NCBI RefSeq assembly: GCF_003719725.1
Contig: NZ_RIAX01000003.1
Coordinates: 248,001 to 312,000 of the forward strand
Direction: 5' to 3'
Length of the DNA: 64,000 bases
Source: Planococcus salinus
GTDB taxonomy: Bacteria > Bacillota > Bacilli > Bacillales_A > Planococcaceae
Part shown: positions 50,698 through 59,914 of the stretch, piece after piece
How positions within the stretch are numbered: position 1 is the stretch's first letter
Layout of the letters: every line of letters begins with the position of its first letter
Made by a program: the position numbers and the translations under genes
Notes under the pieces: model-generated
Databases searched by the model: none
Told to the model about the DNA's origin: nothing
Seen by the model: only the letters and a program-made list of their open reading frames with translations

Positions 50698-52233
50698 CTA
50701 AAATCCTGTAGGCCAGTTTGCAAGCAACCGTTGGCTGAGCGAGCCGTTTCTCTCACAGAGAAAATCTAACGTCCGGCATAACACCTTGCGTGTATCCTTT
50801 GGATCTATGACATCGTCGATTAAATGTTTGCCTGCGGCTTTATACGGCCCGCTGTCAAATCCCCACTGCTCAAGAAGTTCCTCTCGTTCTGTGCCTGGGT
50901 CTTCAGCTTCTTCCAATTTCCGGCCATAAACCACATTGACCCCCGCTTCTGGACCTGTAAAGTTAATCTCTGCAGTTGGCCATGCAAAGACGAAATCACT
51001 CATTGTCGGTCCTCCCATATTTCCATAAGCAGCCCCAATGCTCTTTCTGACGACAATGGATATTTTAGGGACAGTAGCTTTGGCTAATGCTTGGTTCCAT
51101 ACCATGATTTTTGTCGGCATTTTCAGCTTTTCTGCTGCGCTTGCTACGTGAAACCCTGGGATATCATGCAAGAATACCAACGGAATATTCCAAGAATCAC
51201 AAAGACAGATAAACTCTGTCGCCTTGTCACATTCCTTAGGACCCGCTGCTCCTGCATTGCGGAATGGTTGATTGGCTATAATCCCGACCGCCCGTCCATT
51301 CAGATGAGCGAACCCAGTAATTAAAGCTCTGCCATAAAGCTCTTTGACTTCAAAGAACTTTCTGTCATCTACGATTAACCTGATCAGTTTATGCATATCA
51401 TAAGCCCGGTTTCGAGCTGTAGGAACCAGTTTCATTACTTCGTCGAGTGGCCGATCCGGATTGTCGGAAGTCTCTCTCACCGGTGGGTCTTCTGATGGGT
51501 TGGACGGAAAAAATTCAAATGCTTTTTTCATCGCTTCAATGGCTTCTTCATCCCTGTCTGCAAACAAATCAACTTGTCCGGTATGTTCGGCATGGATTTT
51601 CCACCCCCCCAATTCTTCCGAGCTGATTTTTTCTCCAGTAGCCATTTCCAACATTCTTGGACCTGCCACAGCCATGCAAGTACCTTTTGCCTGCACGACA
51701 ATGTCGGATGAGACAGCCATCCACGTCGACCACCCATAGCTGTCCCCTAATATACTTGTAAAAAAAGGCACCTGTCTTCCATGATTCGTAAGATACTTAG
51801 GCATAATTTTGGAACTGATGCCGTCTGAACCCATTCCATCAGGCATTCTCAAACCTCCACCTTCTCCTAAATGAAAAATGGGCAGTCCTTTACTTAAGGC
51901 AAACTCATGTATCTTTTCTGATTTTCTCCAACTTACTGTTCCTTCCGTGCCTGCAAAAACAGTTTTGTCCATAGCAGCCACGACTACTGAGCGACCATTA
52001 ATTTTGCCAAGACCAGCGATGATTCCATCTCCCCAGCTCTTATCGGCATAACCTTCCATGTTTGAATGATTCAGCATTCCTAATTCCAAAAACGTGTCGT
52101 AATCCAATAATTGATCGATTCTTTCCCGGGCAGTTAAACGGTCCAGGCTATGCTGACGGTTAATCTTATCAATGCCACCCATATATTTGGCTTTGTCTTT
52201 CCGGTCATGTAAATCTTTGATCAAATCATCCAT
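50698..52233 (-). CDS. Acyl-CoA carboxylase carboxyltransferase subunit
   Basis: A 511-residue carboxyltransferase of the PccB/MccB type. The two halves are visible: an N-terminal part with RLTARERIDQLLDYDTFLEL and a C-terminal part with AAYGNMGGPTMSDFVFAWPT and DVIDPKDTRKVLC. It moves carboxyl from biotin to an acyl-CoA. The ATG at 52233 is preferred to a GTG three codons earlier. It lies 61 bases upstream of the biotin carboxylase gene. It differs strongly from the second carboxyltransferase at 55895. Confidence 0.9.
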   Translation of the reverse strand: MDDLIKDLHDRKDKAKYMGGIDKINRQHSLDRLTARERIDQLLDYDTFLELGMLNHSNMEGYADKSWGDGIIAGLGKINGRSVVVAAMDKTVFAGTEGTVSWRKSEKIHEFALSKGLPIFHLGEGGGLRMPDGMGSDGISSKIMPKYLTNHGRQVPFFTSILGDSYGWSTWMAVSSDIVVQAKGTCMAVAGPRMLEMATGEKISSEELGGWKIHAEHTGQVDLFADRDEEAIEAMKKAFEFFPSNPSEDPPVRETSDNPDRPLDEVMKLVPTARNRAYDMHKLIRLIVDDRKFFEVKELYGRALITGFAHLNGRAVGIIANQPFRNAGAAGPKECDKATEFICLCDSWNIPLVFLHDIPGFHVASAAEKLKMPTKIMVWNQALAKATVPKISIVVRKSIGAAYGNMGGPTMSDFVFAWPTAEINFTGPEAGVNVVYGRKLEEAEDPGTEREELLEQWGFDSGPYKAAGKHLIDDVIDPKDTRKVLCRTLDFLCERNGSLSQRLLANWPTGF

Positions 52234-52347
52234 TGTCCACACACCTTGTGTTTAAATTTTCAATCACATCTGCCTGTAAGACTTAAGCAAGGCAGCATTC
52301 ATATCTTCGAGCTAAAATTTACCGTAGCTATACCTTTTCTCAATAGT

Positions 52348-53493
52348 TTATGATTTCGTTTCATTACTTAAAACCATGGTTACTTCGCTGGATAGCACGC
52401 CACCATTCCCGTGAGCCAAAGCCAAGTTGCAGTTGTCGACTTGTCTTTCTCCACTTTCTCCCCGCAGTTGACGAACTGCTTCAATAATAGTGAAGAGGCC
52501 ATACATCCCTGGATGGCAATAAGAAAGCCCTCCTCCATTTGTGTTCACCGGCAGCTTTCCACCAGGGGCAATGTTACCGTTCGAAATAAAGCGGCCCCCT
52601 TCTCCTTTTTTACAAAAACCTAAGTCTTCCAAGAAGAGAATGACATTAATCGAAAATGCATCATAAAGTTCTGCTACTTGTATATCTTCCGGTCCTACGC
52701 CAGCCATTTGGTATGCCGACTTTCCAGACTCAATTGCAGCAGTATGAACCAGGCTTGGCATATTCGAGATGCTTCGATGAGTTGTCGACTCTCCATACCC
52801 CCAAATATAGGTCGGCTTCGTATTTAACTTTTCAGCTCTTTCTCTGGTTGTTAAGACTAAAGCAGCCCCTCCGTCACTTACCAGACAACAATCCAGTTTT
52901 GTCAATGGCGTTGAAATAAGGGTGGAGTTTTTGACATCGTCATGAGTGATCAAATCTCTTTTAAAAGCTTTTTCGTTCATCGAAGCCCATTTTCTTGTCG
53001 CCACTGCAACTTCCGATAATTGGTCACGTGTGGTTCCAAATTCGAACATGTGCCTTTGTGCAGCTAAACTATAAGCAGTAATTGGATCGTTGTATCCGAA
53101 AGGATCTTCAAACGGATTGCTTTCCGTTATGTTGGCCAATCCTCCTCCATCGGTTCGTTGTGTACTTCCATATGCTATTAGAGCCACTTCACACATACCA
53201 CTTACAATCGCCTGAGCTGCATGTGCTACATGAGAGACAAATGAAGCGCCACCTATGCTCGTGGCATCCATGTATTTTGGTGTGATTCCCATATATTCTG
53301 CCAGTGTCACAGTAGGCATGGAATAATGTGCAGAACTTGAAAAAAGACCATCCACATCTTCTTTTTTCAACCCTGCTTCCTGTAAAGCACGTACAGAAGC
53401 TTGAGCCATCAAGTCCACCGAATTCATATGCGGGACATTTCCCAGTTCTGATTCGGCTACTCCCGCGATGGCCACATCCTTAAAGAACGACAT
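52348..53493 (-). CDS. Thiolase-like protein lacking the nucleophilic Cys (Ltp2-like)
   Basis: A 381-residue thiolase-fold enzyme of the lipid-transfer type. Where thiolases have the nucleophilic Cys, the sequence reads TSIGGASFVSHV (Ala83 at that position), and the C-terminal Cys motif is HGNGGVLSSE. The His is kept in SYCHPGMYG. Loss of the Cys with a DUF35 gene one base away is the mark of Ltp2-type retro-aldolases that cleave hydroxyacyl-CoAs. It therefore probably splits an aldol-type CoA ester. GGGGGAAGG precedes the ATG. Confidence 0.87.
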   Translation of the reverse strand: MSFFKDVAIAGVAESELGNVPHMNSVDLMAQASVRALQEAGLKKEDVDGLFSSSAHYSMPTVTLAEYMGITPKYMDATSIGGASFVSHVAHAAQAIVSGMCEVALIAYGSTQRTDGGGLANITESNPFEDPFGYNDPITAYSLAAQRHMFEFGTTRDQLSEVAVATRKWASMNEKAFKRDLITHDDVKNSTLISTPLTKLDCCLVSDGGAALVLTTRERAEKLNTKPTYIWGYGESTTHRSISNMPSLVHTAAIESGKSAYQMAGVGPEDIQVAELYDAFSINVILFLEDLGFCKKGEGGRFISNGNIAPGGKLPVNTNGGGLSYCHPGMYGLFTIIEAVRQLRGESGERQVDNCNLALAHGNGGVLSSEVTMVLSNETKS

Positions 53494-53494
53494 C

Positions 53495-53914
53495 TTACCT
53501 TCCCCCCTTCATTGGCTTAAAATGTGGTAAGGCAATTTCGTCAGTTACGTCCTGAAAATGAATTTCTACTGGCATTCCAATTTCCACTTTTTCCGGTTCA
53601 CATTCAATAATGTTCGTCATCATTCTTGCCTTTCCACCTTCTAATTGCACGAGGGCGACCGTATAGGGCACTTCTTTTTCAAACCCTTGAATAAAGGATT
53701 TTTCCACAATTGAATAACTATAAATTTCTCCTTTGCCGTTATGGTCCTGAAATTCGATGTTTGTTCCGCCACAATGAGGGCAAACGACTCGTGGATAAAA
53801 GAACATTTCATTGCACTCATTGCAATGAGGGATAAGAAATTTCTTCTCTTTCAAACCTTTCCAGTATATTTCGGAAACTCCTTTTGTATTCGGCAGAGGC
53901 TTGTTATACGCCAT
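53495..53914 (-). CDS. DUF35 OB-fold/zinc-ribbon partner of thiolase-like protein
   Basis: A 139-residue protein. A helical start and a rubredoxin-like zinc ribbon with Cys31-x2-Cys34 and Cys45-x2-Cys48 precede the OB-fold (GKGEIYSYSIVEKSF). All four zinc ligands are present, unlike the shorter relative at 5677. It is one base from the thiolase-like gene, as in known aldolase complexes, where the DUF35 protein is required for activity and binds acyl-CoA. Confidence 0.9.
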   Translation of the reverse strand: MAYNKPLPNTKGVSEIYWKGLKEKKFLIPHCNECNEMFFYPRVVCPHCGGTNIEFQDHNGKGEIYSYSIVEKSFIQGFEKEVPYTVALVQLEGGKARMMTNIIECEPEKVEIGMPVEIHFQDVTDEIALPHFKPMKGGR

Positions 53915-53967
53915 TTAATTCATTCCTTTCACTGCTTACTTTCTGTTTTGCTACACTGTTAACGATC

Positions 53968-55695
53968 TCACTCAGCACCTTGTAACTCTTTTAAGATTTC
54001 CTCTTTCAACTTGAACTTTTGAATTTTGTTCGTTAGAGTCTTTGGAATATCTTCGACGAATCGAATATATTTAGGCCACATATATTTAGGGATTTTTTGT
54101 TCAATCCATTGACGGAATTCTTCTTCATTCAAACTTTGTCCGTTCTCGATCACAGCATATACTACAATTTCATCACCGTATTCGGCAGGAATTGGAAAAA
54201 CTGCGCTCATTTGTATGGAAGGATGTTCATAGATCAAATCTTCAACCTGGTACGAAGAAAATTTTTCTCCTTTGACCTTTAAAATACTTCCTTGTCTGTC
54301 TACAAAATAGTAACCGCCCTCTGCATCCCTATAAGCAGAGTCACCAGTATGGAACCAGAGATTCTTAAATACCTTCAGCGTTTCTTCTTTTTTTCTGAAA
54401 TACTCACTTAAAATGATGCTTGGTAGTTTGGGCCTGATTGCCAACTCACCAATTTCTCCCGCGGCACATTCTTCATCTTTTTCGTTCAAAATCGTTGCTT
54501 CAAAAAAAATACCCGGTTTTCCTAAATATCCTTTTTCAATTGCTTCAGTTCCATGTCTTACTTCCAGGCCCAACTGCTCTGCAATCTCAGTCATCTTTTT
54601 TCGGGAGTGTCCCCGGTAATAAGAAGAAGGAGTGCCTGTTTCTTCATCCAACTCCTTGATTAAGCCACAAATACCGAATCCCGCCTCTGTTTGACCAAAG
54701 CCAGCGAGAATAAAGTCGAAACCAAACCTTTTGGCAAGTTCATGATGAAATGATGGCAAAGGTTGAATGTGAACTTTGTTAAGCGTATTGTTACGGTCAT
54801 TGTCGGTTTCCTTCGCATTCATCAGCCAGGTCGTCATGACTCCTACAAGAACAGCACTTGTCGATTGACTTATTTTGATTCTGTCCCAAAAATGGTTGGA
54901 GCTGAATTTATCCCACACAGCGACTTCACAGCCGACAAAGACGGCACGTGTAATGTTGAAGAAAGCTCCGCCTACATGGTAAAGCGGAAGGTCGTTATAA
55001 ATCACATCTTCTTGCGTCAGCATTTTTCCGTAGTAGAAAGCATAGCCGTAAAGCCAGCGGTGGGACTGTACGACACCTTTCGGTAACCCAGTAGTGCCGG
55101 ATGTATAGATGATGCTTGCCATATCCGAATAGTCGAGCTCCAGCTTCACATTGCTTTTATCACCTTCAAACAGGCTTTCGAATGGAATAGTACCCAGCTC
55201 TTCAATGTCTCCACTCATTAACTCTGCTTCATAATCATGGTCGGATTCTTTCGGATCATATACAATTACTTTCAGATTTTTATTCGTCAGGTCTTGCTTA
55301 ATAGCTTGGAATTCCTGAAGCAACCCTCTTTCTACTAGTAAGATTACAGGGTCGGTATCGTTGATCAGATAAGACAGGGACTTCCCGGTATAGTTGAAAT
55401 TGATAGGGGCATAGACACCGCCCGCTTTCCAGATCCCAAACATTGACAGTGAGCATATATAAGCATTTTTCATAAATACCGATATGCGATCTCCTTTATC
55501 TAACCCCAAATTCTGAAAGCTATGCCCAATGCTGTTGGTAAGCTCATTAAACTCGCGGTATGAAACATTGAAATCGTTTTCTCCATAATAGAAAAAGTTT
55601 TTTTCCCCTTTTATCTCAGCCCATTCCTCCAATTTTTTCACTACTACGTGCTCATCTTGTATCATCTCGTTTAGCAACTCCGAGTTTCCTTCCAC
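53968..55695 (-). CDS. AMP-dependent acyl-CoA ligase
   Basis: A 575-residue adenylate-forming enzyme. IYTSGTTGLPKGVVQSH is the P-loop and DSAYRDAEGGYYFVDRQGS the hinge; KTLTNKIQKFKL near the end carries the Lys site. It resembles fatty-acid or crotonobetaine/carnitine-type ligases (FadD/CaiC-like) in length. A GTG start at 55695 follows TAGGAGG; the upstream ATG frame overlaps it. It begins the unit ligase-DUF35-thiolase-like. Confidence 0.88.
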   Translation of the reverse strand: MEGNSELLNEMIQDEHVVVKKLEEWAEIKGEKNFFYYGENDFNVSYREFNELTNSIGHSFQNLGLDKGDRISVFMKNAYICSLSMFGIWKAGGVYAPINFNYTGKSLSYLINDTDPVILLVERGLLQEFQAIKQDLTNKNLKVIVYDPKESDHDYEAELMSGDIEELGTIPFESLFEGDKSNVKLELDYSDMASIIYTSGTTGLPKGVVQSHRWLYGYAFYYGKMLTQEDVIYNDLPLYHVGGAFFNITRAVFVGCEVAVWDKFSSNHFWDRIKISQSTSAVLVGVMTTWLMNAKETDNDRNNTLNKVHIQPLPSFHHELAKRFGFDFILAGFGQTEAGFGICGLIKELDEETGTPSSYYRGHSRKKMTEIAEQLGLEVRHGTEAIEKGYLGKPGIFFEATILNEKDEECAAGEIGELAIRPKLPSIILSEYFRKKEETLKVFKNLWFHTGDSAYRDAEGGYYFVDRQGSILKVKGEKFSSYQVEDLIYEHPSIQMSAVFPIPAEYGDEIVVYAVIENGQSLNEEEFRQWIEQKIPKYMWPKYIRFVEDIPKTLTNKIQKFKLKEEILKELQGAE

Positions 55696-55737
55696 ATTAT
55701 CCCTCCTAAAATGGATTCTCTTTTCCACTTCATTAAA

Positions 55738-55797
55738 ACAGCTCAGCTAGGCTACGATAGTCAAAATTCAACTATAGGCGTATCCCAATTGAGCTGT
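55738..55797. repeat. Imperfect 60-base inverted repeat
   Basis: ACAGCTCA (55738-55745) pairs with TGAGCTGT (55790-55797), and an inner GATAGT/ACTAT pair lies around 55756-55776. It stands between the second carboxyltransferase and the ligase, about 45 bases before the ligase GTG. It has no T-tract, so it is not a simple terminator. It may be an attenuator, an RNA-processing site or an operator. Confidence 0.45.
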
Positions 55798-55894
55798 ATC
55801 CTTAGTAAACCTTGGGATGTTGCTTTCATTGAAAAATAAATTTCTGTATTTGATAGTACGTTTATAAAAGATGATACGTGTCGACGCATTTTTT

Positions 55895-57451
55895 CTATGG
55901 ACGATATCTATTTTTAGTGCTGCCCAGTTGATGGGGGAGAAGTTCATAAACATCCTTTATCCATTCGCACAACAAAGGTCGGGTATCACGTGGGTCAATG
56001 ATTTCTTCCACGCCAAATTTTTCTGCTGTTCGTAGAGGAGAGACTACTTTGTTTAATCGGTCTAATATTTGTTGACGAAGCTCTTCTGGATTATCACTGG
56101 CCTCTAAGTCTCTCTTGTAAGCCACTTCCAATCCGCCTTCAACAGGCAGTGAACCCCATACGCCTGAAGGCCATGCATAACGTAAATTCAAACCGTGTCC
56201 ATTTGACATACCTGCGCCGCCTACACCGAACACACGTCTTATAATGATCTCAACCATTGGAACCGTGGCCTGGTAAACTGCAGTAATAGCACTTACCCCT
56301 TTTCGGATTGTGCCTTTCTTTTCAGCGTTCAACCCCACTTCCAACCCTGGGTTATCCACCAAATTGACAATGGGAAGATGGAAGGTTTGACATAAGTCCA
56401 CAAAACGTTCAATTTTTTCTGAACTGTCTGCTGTCATGGCTCCTGCATTCTTATAAACGTCAGGTGCAATGACTCCTACCGGATGACCATCTAACCTGGC
56501 AAACGCTGTGATCATTGAGCCTCCGTAGAAACGTCCCATTTCAAATATGGAATCTTTATCGAAAATCTTTTCAAGAATTGCTCTGATTTTATATAACCTG
56601 CGCCGATCTTTCGGTATGGCCGAGATCAACTCTTCTTCCCTTCTGTCAGGATCATCTGAAGCGGGTAAAACAGGCGGTAATTTCAATACGTTATCCGGTA
56701 AATAGGACAAAAATTCTCTTATTTGCTGAAAAGCTTCTTCTTCCGAGCTGGCGATGTTATCGACTGCGCCACTCGAACGATGAACTTCTGTCCCCCCAAG
56801 CTCTTCTTTCGTCAAATCCTGTCCCATCCCATGCTTGACGATCAAGGGCCCAGCCACAAACAATTGGGAAGTATCTTCAACCATTACCGAAAAGTGGGAG
56901 GCTGCCACCCGTGCTGCTCCAAGTCCTGCTACAGAACCTAAACAGGCGGCGGCTACCGGCACGTTTTGAAGATTATCCATTACATGATCCCAAGCAGGAT
57001 TGATCGGAATGTAGGTGTGGCCATGATCTTCGAGCAGCTTAACGCTTCCCCCTCCCCCTGTTCCATCCACCAACCGAATTAATGGCAATTTTAATTCTTT
57101 TGCCATAAGTTCAGAGTAGATTTGTTTGCTCGTTACAGCTCCATCCATTGAGCCGCCCCTTACCGTAAAGTCATCAGCGCCGATCACTACTTTCCTTTTG
57201 TTGACCCGTCCTGTTCCTACCACAAAATTTGCAGGTGTAAATTCCGTTAAATCACCCTGTTCGTCATATCCGGCTTTTCCTGCGATTGCTCCCGTTTCAT
57301 GGAAACTATAAGGATCGAGCAATGTATCGATTCTTTCCCTTACTGTCAATTTTCCCTGTTGTTTATGGCGGTTTACACGCTCTTCCCCGCCCATTTTTTT
57401 GGCTAATTGTTCTCTTTCTCTAAGTTCATCTATTTCAGCTTGCCACGACAT
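55895..57451 (-). CDS. Second acyl-CoA carboxylase carboxyltransferase
   Basis: A 518-residue PccB/MccB-type carboxyltransferase. GKLTVRERIDTLLDPYSFHE, GGSMDGAVTSKQIYSELMAK and the C-terminal VFGVGGAGMSNGHGLNLRYA show both halves. AGGAGAG precedes the ATG. With one biotin carboxylase and one carrier in the cluster, it probably shares them with the subunit at 50698, so either two acyl-CoAs are carboxylated or the two beta subunits form one hetero-oligomer. Confidence 0.9.
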   Translation of the reverse strand: MSWQAEIDELREREQLAKKMGGEERVNRHKQQGKLTVRERIDTLLDPYSFHETGAIAGKAGYDEQGDLTEFTPANFVVGTGRVNKRKVVIGADDFTVRGGSMDGAVTSKQIYSELMAKELKLPLIRLVDGTGGGGSVKLLEDHGHTYIPINPAWDHVMDNLQNVPVAAACLGSVAGLGAARVAASHFSVMVEDTSQLFVAGPLIVKHGMGQDLTKEELGGTEVHRSSGAVDNIASSEEEAFQQIREFLSYLPDNVLKLPPVLPASDDPDRREEELISAIPKDRRRLYKIRAILEKIFDKDSIFEMGRFYGGSMITAFARLDGHPVGVIAPDVYKNAGAMTADSSEKIERFVDLCQTFHLPIVNLVDNPGLEVGLNAEKKGTIRKGVSAITAVYQATVPMVEIIIRRVFGVGGAGMSNGHGLNLRYAWPSGVWGSLPVEGGLEVAYKRDLEASDNPEELRQQILDRLNKVVSPLRTAEKFGVEEIIDPRDTRPLLCEWIKDVYELLPHQLGSTKNRYRP

Positions 57452-57539
57452 TTTATCTCTCCTATTCGAATCTTCAGTATTTTAAAAGTAGAAATATTCT
57501 GACTTAAAATCATATAATTCTTTAAAAACAGTTGATTAA

Positions 57540-59255
57540 TCAGTTTATCGAAACATCTTGCAATTTCTTAGCAAGCTCAACTTTCAATATTTTACCGGTA
57601 GCTGTCATAGGCAAATCCTCAACCACTTTTACAATCGGGACTTTGTAAGTGGCCATATGTTCAGCGCACCATTTCTGAATTTCTTCTTCGGTAACGGTGC
57701 CAACTGCCTTTTCTTTTAATTTGACAAAAGCTATAGGGACTTCCCCTTTTTTAGCATGAGGCATTCCAACAATTCCATTTGCCTCTACCGCTGGATGACG
57801 CGCCAATACAACTTCAACTTCTGGAGGAAATACACTCATCCCGTTGACTTTCAACATTTCTTTGTTTCTTCCTAAAAAATGAATATATCCTTCTTCGTCA
57901 ATCATTCCCATATCACCAGTACGAAGCCAACCATTATTCAAAGCTCTTTTTGTTTCTTCAGGTTTATTCCAATAAGACTTGAACAAAGCAGGAGTCTTGA
58001 TCATCAATTCTCCCTCTTTTCCAATCGGCAACAGCTCTCCGGTTTCAAAATCGGTCACTTTAAAGTCAGTTCCAGGAATTGGAAAACCAACAAATACTGG
58101 ACGACTTTTCAAGTCTTTGTCATCTTCATACATATAAGATGTATAAGTATCGTACGTATTGGTTTCTGTCATCCCCCAGGTCGCTTCAATCATAATGCAG
58201 CCGGTCAACTCTTCCCACTTTCTTCTAATTTCTAAATCCAACTTTTTAGAAAGTGATGTAGCTGTTGTCACTTTTAGAGAAGTCAAATCATATTGACTAA
58301 TAGAAGGTTCTTCCAGCAATTCGACGAAATTATCCACACCGCCGTTTATGAAAGTCACCTTGTATTTTTCAATTGCCTGCATTGTCGCTTCCGTATCCCA
58401 ACGTCCCAGCAGCACATGGGTTGCTCCAGAAACAACAGGGTTTAAGAGACACAGTACTTCTCCCGCTATCCAAAACGCAGGCCAATAAGCTAAGCCGACG
58501 TCTTGTTCTTTTAAACGGAAAATATAGGTGCAGGCAGATGCCGTAGTATAAAGCATATCTCTTTGCGTATGCACACAACCTTTTGGCATTCCTGTCGTGC
58601 CCCCTGTATAATTAAGCGCCGCCATGTCATCGAGGTGGATGTCTACATGAGGATACTCCGGGCTTTGTTTTTCCAGAACTGTCAATAAATCAACTGTTCC
58701 AGGGCATTCCAATTTTTCTTTCATATACATAGGGTGCACAGTAAATGCCGGAGTTTTTGGGATAAGATCAATTAAGCTGGTTGTTATTACTTCTTTCACG
58801 TCAGTTTGTTCTTTCACCTTCTGCACCAAGGAATTCAGTTGATCGGTCGTAACGACCAGTTCTGCCTGCGTATCCGTCAGTTCATACTGCAGCTCCTCTT
58901 CTTTAAACATTGGATTTACCGGGACATGGACGCAGCCCAACTTTAAAATTCCATAAAAAGCAATTAGGAATTGGGGGCAATTGGACATGAACACAGCTAT
59001 CCGATCACCTTTTTTAAACCCTTTATCCGCTAAATAAGAGGCAAATCGATTGCTTAGATCATCCAGTTCCTTAAATGAAATTTCTGTTCCGTAGTAAATC
59101 AGGCAAGCTTTATCGGGCGTTAGTTCCGCTCGTTTACTGAGGTATTCAGTCACTAATATCTCTCCGAAAGGATACTCTGTTTCTTTTGGCAATTCTTTTG
59201 GCCTTTTTTTATTCCAGAGGTCATTTAAATGTTCTGTGTACTTTGTTTCATCCAT
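57540..59255 (-). CDS. AMP-dependent acyl-CoA ligase
   Basis: A 571-residue ligase. LNYTGGTTGMPKGCVHTQRD is the P-loop, LRTGDMGMIDEEGYIHFLG the hinge and MTATGKILKVELAKKL the C-terminal Lys. It is unlike the ligase at 53968 over most of its length, so the cluster can probably activate two different acids. The ATG at 59255 has GAGAGG nine bases upstream. It follows the TRAP small permease by 85 bases. Confidence 0.88.
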   Translation of the reverse strand: MDETKYTEHLNDLWNKKRPKELPKETEYPFGEILVTEYLSKRAELTPDKACLIYYGTEISFKELDDLSNRFASYLADKGFKKGDRIAVFMSNCPQFLIAFYGILKLGCVHVPVNPMFKEEELQYELTDTQAELVVTTDQLNSLVQKVKEQTDVKEVITTSLIDLIPKTPAFTVHPMYMKEKLECPGTVDLLTVLEKQSPEYPHVDIHLDDMAALNYTGGTTGMPKGCVHTQRDMLYTTASACTYIFRLKEQDVGLAYWPAFWIAGEVLCLLNPVVSGATHVLLGRWDTEATMQAIEKYKVTFINGGVDNFVELLEEPSISQYDLTSLKVTTATSLSKKLDLEIRRKWEELTGCIMIEATWGMTETNTYDTYTSYMYEDDKDLKSRPVFVGFPIPGTDFKVTDFETGELLPIGKEGELMIKTPALFKSYWNKPEETKRALNNGWLRTGDMGMIDEEGYIHFLGRNKEMLKVNGMSVFPPEVEVVLARHPAVEANGIVGMPHAKKGEVPIAFVKLKEKAVGTVTEEEIQKWCAEHMATYKVPIVKVVEDLPMTATGKILKVELAKKLQDVSIN

Positions 59256-59340
59256 TTCCTTCATCCTCTCTGCAGATTACTTTATGAAACACATACATAT
59301 GGTTACATAGTCACCATGCACCTGTTGCGGTTAGTATTCT

Positions 59341-59895
59341 TTACACATCGGTTACTTCGTGTTTTTCGATAACTACAAATGAAGGTTGTTTCCCTTTGAT
59401 ATTTTTCACCAGCAAAAATATCATTTCAATTACTACCAGAAAAAAACCTAATGGAACAAAAAGAATTACTAAACTCAGAGGATAATTTGTGCCTCCCGCA
59501 GTGAACGCCATTCCACTTCCAAATGCATGCATCAAGTATTGCCATCCGAAAACGGCTAACAGAAGCATTAAGACTATTTCGATTACAATCAAAGAAATTG
59601 CTGCAATTCGCTGAATAACCAGGCTTTTGGCCTTGGTGATCACAAATTCAATTCTTGGCATCATCCCTTCTCCGAAGGTATAGGCCAAAGCAGGGAAAAC
59701 GGCCAGCGGCATAAAATAATATTGTGAAATTTCATAAGCATGAAGAGGGGAGGTCCCGTTGATATTACGGATCAGGACATCAGCACTTGTATAGAACATC
59801 ATAAAGAAAATTGTGATTCCGCTTAAAAGCATTCCCAGCCACTTAATTTTTTGAAAAACTTTATAGGCACTTAAGTATCTTTGTGACAAAATCAT
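59341..59895 (-). CDS. TRAP transporter small permease (DctQ type)
   Basis: A 184-residue protein with four hydrophobic segments and a short cytoplasmic C-terminus, the DctQ subunit. ADVLIRNINGTSPLHAYEIS is the conserved loop near the start of the family. Gene order here is P-M-Q, with the small subunit last, unlike the P-Q-M order of the transporter at 9.8-12.7 kb. AAAGGAG precedes the ATG. Confidence 0.85.
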   Translation of the reverse strand: MILSQRYLSAYKVFQKIKWLGMLLSGITIFFMMFYTSADVLIRNINGTSPLHAYEISQYYFMPLAVFPALAYTFGEGMMPRIEFVITKAKSLVIQRIAAISLIVIEIVLMLLLAVFGWQYLMHAFGSGMAFTAGGTNYPLSLVILFVPLGFFLVVIEMIFLLVKNIKGKQPSFVVIEKHEVTDV

Positions 59896-59914
59896 CGTCT
59901 CCTTTCATAATAGT

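Noticed and set aside
55768-55953. 61-codon minus-strand frame between carboxyltransferase and ligase
   Set aside because: It overlaps the carboxyltransferase 3' end by 59 bases, has no ribosome site of note and no recognisable motif.
49278-57451. Methylcrotonyl-CoA (leucine) degradation cluster
   Set aside because: No HMG-CoA lyase or isovaleryl-CoA dehydrogenase is linked, and there are two carboxyltransferases plus a retro-aldolase-like pair.
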